This document shows positions 10,321 to 23,000 of a stretch of DNA of 64,000 bases, one piece after another. The notes beneath the pieces are model-generated. The model saw nothing but the letters and a program-made list of their open reading frames with translations, was not told where the DNA came from and searched no databases. Source of the DNA: Populus alba (taxonomy: Eukaryota > Streptophyta > Magnoliopsida > Malpighiales > Salicaceae); the NCBI RefSeq assembly GCF_005239225.2, contig NC_133284.1, forward strand, positions 34,052,758 to 34,116,757. The letters are read 5' to 3'. Every line of letters begins with the position of its first letter. The stretch's first letter is position 1. The translations under genes were made by a program, and so were the position numbers.

Positions 10321-12974
10321 GTTTATATTGTAGATGATATCATAACATCACGGTAGTATTATCTTTTATATTTTACAGTAAAAAAATATTCTTGGATCTG
10401 GCTTGACTATTAAAATAAAGGTTATTGGATCAAACTTGCAATCAAAACCATTGATATTTTCTCTGTTTGAGCAGCAGAATATTTTTAATTTATGTTTTTA
10501 GATTATTTTTTTATTTGTTTTTATATGGTAAAGAGAAAATAAATTGATGGGATTTTTTTATATTATATAAAAGTTGGGTAATGATAATTTTTTTATTTGA
10601 GGATGTGTTGAATTTTTTTGTTAGAGCATGTTTGTTTTTACGTTTCAAAAATATTTTTAAAAAATTAAAAAATTTTTATTTTTTTCTTTAATTCAAATTA
10701 ATATTTTTTTATGTTTGGGTATTATTTTGATGTGATGATATAAAAAATCAATGTTAAAAAATAAAAAATATATATCTCAATAAATTTTTTTAAGAAAAAT
10801 ATTTTAAAAATTAATCATTACATAAATATATTATAATTAGCATATTGGCATACGCTTCATAACAGGTCAATAACAAATTTTTTTAAAATATAAAAATGAT
10901 TGAGTTTAGTTAAAAAGCACGTAATGTATTTGCACCATTATCATCTTCAAATAAAATATTTTCTACAGTAGTATCATGAATAGTGCATAGCAGAGCAGCG
11001 TCCAATACATCGGCAACTAATTTCTTTCCTTTTAAGTTTTTTTCCTTTTAAGTATTTCCAATTTTATTTTATTTTACTTTTTAATTTTTTTTTCCTTTCT
11101 CTTATTGAATTTTTAAAGAGAAAATAAATTGATATGAATTTTTTTATATTGTATAAAAGTTGAGTGATGATAAAAAAAAAATTTTATTTCAGGTTGAGTT
11201 GAATTTTTATATTAAAGCATGTTTGTTTTTTGCGTTTCAAAAATATTTTTAAAAACAATTGAATTTTTTTTATTTTTATCTTTACTTCAAATTAATATTT
11301 TTTGATATTTTTGTATTATTTTTGATGTGATATAAAAGATAAATTTTAAAATATATATATATATATTGTGGACATGGACTCATTGCACTATGAACCACAC
11401 TGTAAGCATAGGGTATTTGCATTATGGACCACACTATAACACCTTAAGGGGTGTTGTTTTTTTTATTTATTAGTCAAAAAGTATTGTTGGGTCTAACTTG
11501 GCTGCCAGACCCAATGCTATTGGATCTAGTTGGGCTACAATATATTTTTAATTTTATATTTTTGCCTTTTAGATTCTTTTCTTTTCTTTTCTTTTCTCTT
11601 ATTTAATTTTTTTTCATACAATAAATAAAAAATAAATTGATGAGACTCCACAGCCAAACCCAAAGATATTGAGTGTGGCTCCACAACAAGGCTCAAGGAT
11701 GTTGGGTTTGGCTCTGCAACCAAACCCAATACTATTTGGTTAGACTCAATCATCAGACCCAAAACATTTAAAATCACGCTTCATATTTTTTTTGTACTTT
11801 GGAAATAAAAATTGTTATTAACCTGATGCGAAGCGTGCACCAATATGCTAGTGTGGTTTATAAGGTCTTTGTGAGTGTGATAATATTTGTTTTTTAATGT
11901 GTTTTTCACTTGAAAATGCATTAAAATAATATTTTTTATTTAAAAAAAAATATTTTTGACATCAGCATATCAAAACAACATGAAACCATCAAAAAATATT
12001 AATTTTAAAAAAAGGTTAATATTTTTTTAAAACACTTTAAAATTAAAAAATAAACAAATTCTAGAAATCAACCAAGCAGCAAAGTCAGGCCGCAATTATT
12101 GATGCAAGAGACGACTTGGACCCGTAGAGTGACTATTTTAGTTGACTTGAATGGTCCCATTGCATTCGCAGAATTTTTCCACCGCAAATTTTTCCACTCT
12201 GCCATTCTCTTTTGTTAAAAACCTGACAGGCGCGTCAAGTGAGGACGGAGGTTTAAAGCAAGGGTGTTAAAAATATTTTTTTTAATACGAAATATACAAT
12301 ATAAATTTAGATCACAAACTTAAATCATAACACCTTAAAATACATAATTCAAATAAAAATTAAAAATTAAACTAAGACACCCACATGATTTGCAGGATCA
12401 TTTTTCATGCAGTACTCACTACTCAGCTTGTGTGGCTTAGAAAACTATCTCCCTCTAATTTGTGTGACCTTTTTTCCTGGTAGAGAGTTTATATTATTAT
12501 GGGAAACTATCCAATTCATGAGCATGTTGAATGTCCATTTTAGAAACAGAATAAAACACAATAAATGGAGAGAATGCATGCTTGGTACACCGATGGAGAC
12601 TTAACTACCCACAACAGCGATTATTCAACAACTGCTACTCTTTAAAAGATCTAGCGACTTCACAAATTGGGATATGATTCTGCGAAACCATGTGTTTTGT
12701 ATAGTAGCAGTCTTGTATATATCAAAATATGTATGTAAGCAGTGATAGAAATTGGAAAAGCAAAGGCCAGTAGCAGTAGGAGCTTAAATGTCAAAAAGCT
12801 TATTTTGGAATCTTTTTACCTTCCTGCTAAATTACATAACCCTGATTAAGAATGTATGTACTAATTACTTAGATAGCCATGTCAGCTGGACTAGTTTCAT
12901 ATGAAATTGTATTCTTCCAATAAATCTTTCATGCAAGATTTCTAAAAACTGCTGTTAAATGTATGTGATTGCAG
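9843..12974. other. Intergenic: long (TA)n, AT-rich repeats, no intact gene
   Basis: Contains the UGT copy 2 promoter and then a long (TA)n tract (10263-10318). A segment at about 10525-10760 recurs at about 11110-11345, sharing 'aagagaaaataaattgat' and 'cgtttcaaaaatattttta'. At 11640-11770 there is a short motif array based on 'aacccaa' and 'ttgggtt' phrases. At 11880-12060 there is a copy of an AT-rich dispersed repeat seen elsewhere in the window. Some unique-looking DNA follows at 12100-12970, with no first exon for the FLZ fragment that comes next. Confidence 0.6.
10525..11345. repeat. Direct repeat pair of about 235 bp
   Basis: Copies at about 10525-10760 and 11110-11345 share 'aagagaaaataaattgat', 'tttttttatatt.tataaaagttg', 'agcatgtttgttttt' and 'ttcaaattaatattttt', in the same order and spacing. 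They are diverged and non-coding. Confidence 0.7.
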
Positions 12975-13137
12975 GGGTGATCAAGGCTTTTGTAGCATAG
13001 AGTGCAGAAATAGGCAGATGGTTTTGGATGAAATGAGAGAACTAGAAGCGTGGGAAAGATTAAAATCTTATGAGCACTATAGTACCACTGCTAAATTACA
13101 TAACTTTTTCATATTCCTAATTTTCCTTCTTTTTTGA
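12975..13137 (+). pseudogene. Orphan second exon of an FLZ (DUF581) zinc-finger gene
   Basis: After a clean acceptor (TTGCAG at 12974) the frame reads R-G-DQGFCSIECRNRQMVLDEM-RELEAWE and on to TGA at 13135-13137. This is the second half of the FCS-like zinc finger, including the second Cys pair (FCSIEC). FLZ proteins are plant adaptors of SnRK1 kinase signalling, and the finger is commonly split by an intron at this point. No first half with the first Cys pair is present in the preceding 3 kb, and after the domain the frame runs into low-complexity sequence ending in a Phe/Leu-rich tail. I read it as a gene fragment. It could still be exon 2 of a gene whose exon 1 I failed to find. Confidence 0.65.
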
Positions 13138-14115
13138 GTTTGTACTAAATAGATAATTCAATGGAAAGGGATAACGTAATACAGCAGAACGCAAGGTAGT
13201 AATGGGGTTTTTTAAAGATTATTTGTCATATAAAACAACATATAGAGACGATCTCAAAGCTAATCTTTTGTTCCTCTTTCAAGTAGATGAGTATTAATAG
13301 CAAAACACAATTAAGTAATGTGTTTACCAGATTTTCAGCACGATTTCTTCTTTTTGCAAGATTACAGTGGCAACTGGCAAGCAAAACCAGCTGAGAGAAT
13401 GGAGAGTTTAGACAATTAGATTCAGATCAATTTTTGTTGTGTTGTTGGTGAGTGGTTATATATTTGCGCTGCTGGTGAGTGGAGACTAGAGAGTGGAATC
13501 AGTTGCATTTCTGGTGTTAATCTGCTAGGATTGAAACTTGAGACTTGAGATTATGAGAATTTGAGATTTGAGCAAAGGAAAAGGGGGAAAGAGATCAGGG
13601 GGTGGGTGGAAGTGTCGGGCGGGGGACTCCTGGAGAATTGGAGATAGAATCAGTAAATTTTTTAATTTTTTATCAAATTCGTGAAATTGATCCAGTTTTA
13701 TTAATTTCAACAAGTTTGATAGATTTTAAACAAATTTAATTGATTTTACTAGTTTTTAAATTTTTAACATGATTTTACATGTTTTGACTTGTAAAATTAT
13801 ATAATTTTAGAAGTCAAAACATTTTTGTGATAACATTAATTTATAGTGGCTTAAGGTACTGGCTTAAATGTTCTTAATTAAAGATGGATAAAACAGAAGC
13901 TGTGTTTAACATACAGCCGTGCTTCTTTCTTTTTTTAATATATTAAAAAAAAAAAAAAAAAAAAACCTTGAAAAACATATCACACTCCACCAACTTTAGG
14001 CTCCAACCCGATCCATTACCATCCCTTCATTCAACCACTTACAAATCATTTGACATTAACCCAGAACAGTTGCTGCCCTGGAAAGCAGAGTCCATGTAAC
14101 AAGCTACGCAAAGTC
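13138..14115. other. Intergenic, no gene recognised
   Basis: Unremarkable AT-rich DNA with an A-run at about 13947-13966. The open frame at 13525-13713 has no domain. The end nearest 14115 would be the 3' flank of the UGT pseudogene. Confidence 0.5.
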
Positions 14116-15493
14116 TCAACTTTGCCTGCGAGATTTCAGTTCTTGGATCAAAGCATCAGCATTCTTACAAGAAGATCCACCTTCTTCAACAGCTATCTTT
14201 GCCTTCACTCCAAGTTTTTCAGCTCTTCTTCTCATCTCGGCTGCCTCCTCGCCACTGCCCATCAGCCTCTTTACCGCTGCCTCCACTTTGTCTCTCCCCA
14301 CTGAAACCCGTGACTCGGTCCTTGGCGACATCCAGTGCATACTCCCCACTTTCACCCCTATTTTCAACACATCAGTGATCAACTTCTCATTGGTGAATTG
14401 CTCTGCAGTTATAGGCCACGTTACCATTGGCATTCCAGCACTCACACCTTCTAAAGTTGAGTTCCATCCACAATGAGTGACAAACCCTCCAACAGCCGGA
14501 TGCTCTAGTATCAACAATTGAGGAGCCCGGCCTCTTATTATTAGTCCTCTTCTGGATTCTTTAATTCTATCTTCAAGCCCACTGGGAAGCAAATTTTCTT
14601 TGCTTTCTCCATTTTGTCCAGTTGATTTAAGGATTTTTCCTATCACCCAGATAAATGGGTGATTGGAAGCCTCAAGACCGTGGGCGATCTCAAGGATTTG
14701 TTCAGGGGCTAGACGAGCTAAGCTTCCAAAACTGACGTCAAGAACCGAATCGAGTTCTTTACTGTCAAGCCAGCCTTATCTTCCACATTTCTATTGCATA
14801 ATGAAACCGGTCCCTCTTGCCTAACTCATTCCTGAAGGAGTCCACATAAGCAGTCTCCAATTCATAGAAACTATTAACCATAACACCGAAACTCTTCTCA
14901 TCTGATCCTGGCATTCTTTTATGCAACCCTCCGCCATTTGGTGGTCTTCCAAGGAATGGTAACTGGGACGTGGTCAGTTCAATCCCATCAGGAAGACCTG
15001 AAACAATAAAAGGCTCCAAATCAGAAGTTACCTTCTCATGGGGCTTATAGCGTTCCATATTTTCTCGGACACAATGAGCAAAGCATCCATTCCCGTTGAA
15101 AGTAATTCTTGGAATCCCAGCACTGTCAATAGCATCAGCAGACCAACGATGAAACACATCATGAACAATACAGTCTGGTTTTCGTTCGAGTAAAAGATTT
15201 TGCAGAGGTTCTTGGAGCATAGAAGTGTCAGTGTAGGAGTTTGCAGACATGTCCGTGTCGGCAACATCAACATTGTCAGACAGCTCAAGAGCGTGGATGG
15301 AGATTGGGAGACCACATTCTTGGTCACGGTGGATGGATGTTTGGAAAGAGAGGGAATGTTTTGGAGTGGTAATTATGGTAGCTTTGGCACCATGGGAAGC
15401 AAAGACTCTGGCTATGTCTATCATGGGGACTTGGTGGGCTCCACCAACAAATGGAAAGAAGAACATTTCAACTGGAGGTGAATTTAAGTCCAT
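14116..15493 (-). pseudogene. UGT73-type glycosyltransferase pseudogene (copy 3)
   Basis: Recognisable over its full length as a relative of copies 1 and 2. It starts at ATG 15493 (MDLNSPPVEMFFFPF) and ends with the TGA at 14116-14118. The reading frame breaks twice. After NELGKR (near 14814) the residues corresponding to AWN/HxG are lost in a deletion of about 13 bp, shifting the frame; PVSLCNRN continues in a new frame. After DKAG (near 14770) about 14 codons that should lead into WLDSK are missing, shifting it again. Downstream the PSPG box is intact (RGRAPQLLILEHPAVGGFVTH, HCGWNS, AEQ) although its first Trp is now Arg. HGHMIP is replaced by GGAHQVP, so the His context has also drifted. 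A complete enzyme cannot be made. Confidence 0.9.
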
Positions 15494-15603
15494 TGTTGCA
15501 GAGGGGATGGATTTGGATGAAAGCTTGGCTGGCACGAGAGAAAGAGAGCCTTCGACTTTATAAGTTCCAAATTTTGGGATGTGCAGTGAAGACATCGAAT
15601 GGA

Positions 15604-15613
15604 ATATTTATAA
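15604..15613 (-). promoter_or_regulatory. TATA-like box upstream of the UGT pseudogene
   Basis: The minus strand reads TTATAAATAT about 110 bp upstream of the pseudogene ATG at 15493. A promoter may therefore survive even though the frame is broken. Confidence 0.45.
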
Positions 15614-16620
15614 GAAGAAATGAAATGAATATCCATGGGATTTATCCATTTTTCACACATAACAAGAATGGACATCACCGTCAAGAACCTAGGGTGTAAG
15701 CTAATTTGGAAGATTCATAGCAGTTTGATAAGGTCGGTAGAAGGTAGGCATGCTATATTCTGAAACTTCGTTTACTCTCGAGTTTATACTTTATAGCAAT
15801 TGATACTCCCTGTTTGTTTCGAGAGTAAATAATAATTTAGTTCGAATTTAGCAATATAATAACTTGACCCTCCGATTTCATAAACCATCACTTAATTTCT
15901 TTTATGGTTTACGATGTTTATTTCTTTAAAAACTGAATTAATTTTTTTGAAAATCGTCAAACTAACCTTAGGTTTCTTTCCATTAACTTGCAGCCAAATT
16001 AGTATTATCATTTTTTTTCAACTAAACTAGTGACAACTCGCCACCTCATTAACGGACAACAAAAGGAATAAGTTATGAACGGAAATAAAAACACAAGGAT
16101 GCGATGGACCTCTTAAACTAGAGAGACTGACTTAATTGTATGCTGAAAACAGAGGAGCTAAACCAGTGGGGTGCCATGCCAGATTTGGTTAGATTCCAAC
16201 AGTTGAGGTGCTTTAGCCAATACCCAAATATTGTTTTTCTTGAGAATTAAGAATCCTTTAAAATAATGGGAAAATGTCAAAATAATTGGCCTTGTTGCGG
16301 CTGGAAATCTTACTTGCAACAAGAATGCTACTTGTAAAAAAACCTTGCGTTAGACTACTGCCAAACCACTCCAAGCCTCGATACAAGATTTCATATTTAC
16401 CAAGCCTATACTATATATAACATTTAACTAGAAATCAAAGTTTTGAACCTCATAAAAAAATACAATTTGTAACAGAAAAGACTGTTAGGGAAGGAGATTG
16501 ATAGCTTCCCTCTGATTGTACCTGGAAGAATGAACTGCAAAGCCTTTGTGTTGAACAAAAACAGAGCACTGCTAAATCAGTATAGACTTCAGAAGTCTTA
16601 ATCTATCGTGGAACACGAAC
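15614..16620. other. Intergenic between the UGT pseudogene and the CBS gene
   Basis: No gene or repeat recognised. The part near 16620 should contain the 3' UTR of the CBS-pair gene. Confidence 0.5.
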
Positions 16621-18452
16621 TCATGCTGACCTTTCAGTGGCATTTTTTATCTGTAGAGCAGCTCTAACAATGTCTCCCCGTGTAATGATTCCAACCTTTG
16701 GTTTTAAATTAGAGACCAGATATAAATTACTCAGAACAGATTAGAATCCATAAAATAAGATTGAATGAAGAATATTGGGAACAATTCTTACCAGCTTTCC
16801 ACCATCATCTACCACTGGGAGTCGCCGATATTTTGTTTCAAGCAGCAACCTGTCATTCGATTAGGACATCAAGCGTGTTTTTAGTTTAATGTGAAAATTC
16901 CCAAATAATCCAATTGCAATAAGAGAAAAAATTAGAAATTTGATGATAACCATTTAGAAAATATTTTTAATAAAGATTGGACAAAGAGAAAATGCATAAC
17001 AAAATCTTCTCGAAAGTATTGTCATACATTTATGGAAGTACAAAACAGAACGTGTCGTCTTACAGGTTTAAACAGAAATGTCCTTGAAGAAGAAAGGGAT
17101 ACACTAGAGTGGAAAAAGTTAATACCTAACAGCATCCTCTAGATTGGTAGATTCATCAACAACTAGAGGATTAGGAGTCATCAAATCACCAACAACTTTG
17201 CCGTTGTTCTTGATTAACAGTTTCTGTAACTCATTAAAAGTCTGCAATATTTATCAAGACACAGAAATCAGTATTAAAAAACATTAACTGAAAAATGTTC
17301 TAGAAGTAAAATCCCCTTTGCCAGTGCACGCCAGTCTCTCTTGTATTTCTAACATCAAACTCTTATTATAGGCCTGATTCCCACGATGGAGAAAACTCTC
17401 ATTTATCAAGTTGTTGTATGGTTTTCCATTAACTATTATAAATTACCATCATTACATCTACCCACCAACAAGAATATCCCTGCATTTGGAGAATTTGTTC
17501 AAGCAAAACTTGTATGTAAGGCCAGCAGTTGGATTGCAGGATGGTGCTTAATGTAACGGTGCAGTGATCAAACCATCAACTGACCACATTCTTCTGCATT
17601 CTTTACAACCAGTCAAGTTGGATCGAAGTTTTGGGTTCTACATCCCTCCAATAAGAGTTTGTTGACTAATTGTGAGCAAGCCCTGGTGAAGGAGGAAGTA
17701 CCGAGCATTCCTTGATTGCATGCCATGTACTTGAAAAGGGAAGGATGGCAAGGATTTTAAAAAGCCAAATTGCCTTACTGAGCCAATCAACCCCCCATTT
17801 TCATTCTGAACCTTGGATTCAATAGTAATGGCTACTCTAGTGTTGGAAAGACTTACCGAACCTGCACCCCCACAACACCCACCTTTCTTAATCTGACAAA
17901 GAAATGGTTATGATTTGTTTGCTAATCATGGCCTGATCATCCTCTTAAAAGTATAATATACTACATGTCTTTTCTTGCAGACACGGACCCCAATTCTCAC
18001 CATCTTCATGCCTAAAGAAAATACTATGTTCAATTTTTTTCTGTTCATTTGTATATTTGATTGGGGAGTATAACAGCAGGTCTACAACATTATTTGGAGT
18101 TGAAGGACGTTAGCTCTGAATTTGACAAACACAAAGGATTCTAATCTCTAAATAAAGAAATCAGTCAAAATATCTCATTTTTTAAAGAAACAAAAATACA
18201 TACAAACAGATGGATGCATGCTCAGTTACAAATACTAGATGCAAACGCCTGGAATATCAAAGGGGAGCTTCGCACGCACCTTCCAAGAACTATCAACATT
18301 AGGAAACAAGTTTGTGTCATTTTGACAGCCACCTGATAGACACCGAAAGAAGAAATCAGTAGCAGTTTCACACATTACAAAATTATAGTGCCAGCTTGTC
18401 AATAAAGAGCAATAACAAATGACAGAACTAAGTACCAACATCTAACAAAAAT

Positions 18453-18485
<33 letters not shown>

Positions 18486-20034
18486 AAACTGAATCAGTAC
18501 AGCATCCTTGCTGCTATAGGCCCTAGAGATTGAAAAGAAAAGTTTGAGAAACAAGCTAAGAATTATCGTGATGTTGCCACAATCAAAGGGATGAAGAAAA
18601 TTTATTTCTGAAAGGCCATGAATCCAACATTATTAGTTACCCTAGCTTATCCGTTTTTACTCTAGTCTATCTCCAAGCCTAGCAAATTGATGCTAGAATT
18701 GACTTTTCAATTGATGCCAAGATGAATTAGTATTGTTCTACTAGATAAGCAAGCAAATCTAACAAATAAACGAAGTTGGCAAGTAAGGTGCCATGTGGTT
18801 GTTTAACTTGTTATGACCATCAATCCGTCATGGTCTGAGAAAGCACTTGTAGCCAAGTTTCTTCAGGCCAACTTTAATGGAACTCCTTGAATCAAACTTA
18901 ACAGAGCTACAAATTTAACAAATGGATCAGCTTGGTTTTGAAAACCATAGTAATCTAATTCGCCATCATTTCCGGTCAACTTGAGAATTCTCTAGAAAAT
19001 AAAAAGGGAAAGAAGAACAAACAAAAAAATTATAGAACAAGCAATGGCAATGAGGAGATTACACCCAAATGGAAATAATTTCACACACATACACTCTTCA
19101 TGAGAAAATTCAAACAAGGGAGCAAACAATGGTAAAAACATACGGGAAAAAAGACATAAAAATCCAACACTGGCTTCACTAATCTATACTACCTGAAATG
19201 GAATCGAGCGCAAGCAGGTCATAGTCAGAAACAACACCAACCTGCAACAAGTAAAGACTTGAAATCAGTTCTTTACAACACAATCTCAAATAAATATAGG
19301 TTTTTTTAGCTGACCAAGTGCTGTCCTTCATTTTCAGGAACAAGTAACATGAATATTTTACTACTTCTTAACTAGCTTTCTAGTTTAGATCTTAGCTTTT
19401 TTGTCTCAGGGTGAACTTTGGACTCCGCGAAATCCCAAGAACAGCATAGAAGCAAGGAACTGGTAAGCATGAATAGAAACCGTATGACAGTGGAATCATG
19501 AGATAAAATGAAAAACTTACCAATCTCCAGTCATCGTCAATGACGGGAAACCCAGTTATTCTCTTCTCTACAAGAGCCTCCAATGCTGCAAAAAAATATT
19601 CACGAAAAAATAAAATCAACAAACAGAACAACTCATAACAAAGAAAAGGTAGTAATTACCATCATCAACGGTTGTGTTAGCTTTAACGACATATAAACCC
19701 TCCTTCTTGGTCATAAAATCACCTACTGTGTAAATCCCACTTCTCGCCTGCAGAGAAAAAAAATTATATATAAAAAAACGCTATAAATAGAAAACAGAAG
19801 CAAGAGGCGGGTGAGTCAGTTATTTACCGGAACAGAGTTTGCTACAGTGGACAAGGCAACTGTAACAGAAGAACGGTATGGTGATTGAGGGGCGGAGGAG
19901 GAGCGAAGACGACAACATTTCGATCTTGGGGTTTTAGAAACAAAAAGAGAAGGTGGTGGTGACTGGTTGTTATTGGTATTTAAACAGAATGGCGGAGGCA
20001 GAGAGAGTAGTAAAGTGTTCGTAACAGAAGCCAT
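16621..20034 (-). CDS. CBSX2: Plastid CBS-domain-pair protein (CBSX1/CBSX2 type)
   Basis: Eight exons assembled from GT-AG borders and phase: 20034-19828, 19747-19660, 19585-19521, 19241-19193, 18332-18280, 17241-17126, 16849-16792 and 16695-16621. They total 711 nt, or 236 residues plus stop, the size I know for CBSX1/2. Residues 1 to about 69 are Ser/Pro-rich with basic patches and few acids, a typical chloroplast transit peptide. Two CBS motifs follow: SGIYTVGDFM...ITGFPVIDDDWRLVGVVSDYDLLA and VVGDLMTPNPLVV...YRRLPVVDDGGKLVGIITRGDIV. CBSX proteins bind adenosine nucleotides and activate plastid thioredoxins, with effects on H2O2, jasmonate and lignification. Position next to PAB and SUD1 fits CBSX2/LEJ1 rather than CBSX1. 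A telomere-like TTAGGGTTA lies upstream at 20055-20063. Confidence 0.93.
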
Positions 20035-23000
20035 GTAGCAGAAGATGATTGTAGTTAGGGTTAGACCAACAATGATGGTAAGAAGGTTACGCTTGTTCTG
20101 TCAGGAAGAGGGGATTTGTTAAGAGTGTATTGAATTGCTCTAACTGAAGAATTTCCAAGTGAGATTTGAAGCAGATGGGTACAGAGATAGCGCTTTGATT
20201 CTTTGAATCAGAAAGTGTTGTTTTTGGGGTTGCTCTGTTCCGAGATAGGAGGAAACTTGAGAGACGTCGAAACGCCAATTGATTGGTGAGGACTTTTCTT
20301 TATTTAACTCCGTGGACCCCTCAACAGCTCACAAATCACGGCTTATCCAGCCCTTTAATGGATTTACTTCCTATATTCTATTTCTTTATTTTGACTTTTT
20401 GGGTTTAAATATTTCACATGTAAATTATCTTCTCGTAAGATATTTTTCACTCAGAACATCTTTTTAAGGGTTTTAATGGGATTATAATAGCTAACGATTT
20501 AAAATATTTTTTATATAAAAAAAATTATTTAAAGCAAAAAAATCAAAATTTTTAATAATATAATGTACATCACGTTTCTAAACACTCTTTAATAATAATA
20601 ATAAAAATAATGAAAGAAATGTAATAATAATAAAAATATTAAAAATAACAAGACACTGGTGGAAGAAATTGTGGTATAGTGACCATGAAAAAATCAGATT
20701 TTACTTAGTGATTAAATCTGATTAAATAAGATTAAATAATTATTTCTATCCCACCACCACCAATTTTATAAAAGTGGTGGTGGGATAGAAATAATGATTC
20801 AAATAATTAAATAATATTGTTAATAAATTATTATTTATAAAATTTTACAAGTTAAAAATATGTATGAGCAGGTTAACTAAATTATAAAGAATTGAATGAA
20901 GGCAATTTTGAAGTAAACAGGAGATCTAAAGAACGCATTAAGAAAACAATTTGGCTGTAAAGGATTTGTCTACAAGCAAGCGATGAGGAGAAAAGAAAGG
21001 GAAGTGAGAATTGTCCTCTCTCGCTACAAATAAGAAAGTTCGATGAGTTGTGTGGTAGGGGGCAATGAACATTCCGTGGAGGCCTCCATCTCGCTAGCTG
21101 TCAAGAGAACGTGCTTGCTTTGTCCATCTGTAGTTTTGACACGTGAAATACCGGTTTCGTCTGTTTTCGTGTTTTAATTTGTATTTGAAATGTTTTTATT
21201 TTAAAAATATCTATGTGATGATTTTATGTATTTTTTCAGTAATTCTATATCAAAAAATATATTGATATTAAAAATAAAAATAATTTTTAATTAAAAAACA
21301 CCCTGCTTCACGTGGGCGTGTCGTCCAGCACGAAATAAAACGCACCGTGTAACTAAGAAATTTTCCTCTCTCGCAAAACGAGGTAGATTTGTGTGGTTCA
21401 GGTTTATCAGCGAGGAATGAATGGAAAACTCGTGGAAAAACAAATATCTAACGCTGATGTCAGAATCACCAGCCGATCGAAAGTCTTTGTCGGCAAAACC
21501 ATGCAATTACATTAATCAAATGTCGTATATGTATTAATTGACCCTGACTTGTGAAAACTAAAAACCGAATGCGCACGTTAGATTCTAAAGTTCATTAGGA
21601 TAATATTTGTTTTTAAAAGTTATTTTAAAAAAATATATTAAAATAATATTTTTTAATTTTACAAAAATATATAAAAAATAATTTTAAACGCAAAAAAAAT
21701 AAACTTTCATATATCTTTATTTAAACCATATTTTCAAATAAAACTAAGACATAAGTGATATACGAAGATATCAATAAGTTCATGCTAGCAATTTTATTGA
21801 CGTGGCAGACAACAAATCAATACATTACTTGTTATTAAAAGTGTTGTTGTGATTGTTTTTTAAAGTTTTTTTTATTTAAAAATATATTAATTTTTTTTAA
21901 TTTTTTTAATTATTTTTTATATTAAGGAATCAAAATGATTTAAAAACAATAAAAATATATTAATTTAAAATAAAAAAATAAAAAATAATAATTTTGAAAC
22001 ATAAAAACAAAAAGAACCTTATATTAATAGATTAATATAGCATGTTGATTTGTTGACTGTCTTACCTGCATCCTCGATATTATTTTTTTCACGGAACAAA
22101 TTCGAGTTCTTACTTATTTATTATATAGTAGGAGATGATAGACATCCATAGGAGCAATGGAAGTCCACATGTTAACCTATATAGTTGATAAATAAATTAT
22201 TTGGTGGACTAGGTCCACCTCATAATTGAAAGTCACAGACGTAGCGAGAATCCTGTTGTTATGCTCAAGAGATATCAAGTTCTTTAATCATAGTAACAAT
22301 ATGTGAATTTCTTTTGTATTTATTGTGCAATATTCATCAGAATATTATTTAATTATGTTTGTGATATTTTTTTATTAATACCCTTTTATATTAAATTGCT
22401 ATTATTGTGTATAAATATGATTTTATGTGATGATTTATTTTCTCTTTCTTTTACTTATACATGTTTTGAGATAGTTTAAAAACACAGTTGTACTCGTGTT
22501 TTAAAAAATTAAAAAAAATTACTAAAATTTAATTATATATATATATTTTAGATCGTTTTAATAGGTTGATCTCAAAAATAATTTTAAAAAATAAAAAATA
22601 TTATTTTAATATATTTTAACATAAATAAAATATTTAAAAAACAATAATAACCATATTCTTACACCGATAATTCCTATCAACTTTTCGACCTTTTGAGTTT
22701 ACTAATTTTCATTAATATATGGCAGCATTATCCCTGTATTAACCAGTAAGAAAATATTTGGTTTAGGTAAAAAAAAAATCAAGATACATAATAGTAAAAA
22801 CCGATCGAAAGCATCGATGTTTATTTCCCGTATGCTTCCACCAAGAATCTAATTCAGATGAAATCTCAAATATCTTTGTTCAGAATCGTTGCTAGTCTTG
22901 GTGAATTGTTTTTATTGTTTACAAAGAATAGTGGTCAGCATGCCAAATAAAAAAAACACACGTGACTTAAGTTATATACTTAAGTGATGGAGTCACTTAG

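Noticed and set aside
20087..20278. Minus-strand frame with a mitochondrial-presequence-like start (AFRRLSSFLLSRNR)
   Set aside because: It begins at TTG, not ATG, ends after 63 codons just upstream of the CBSX ATG, and shows no domain. It is more likely leader or promoter DNA.
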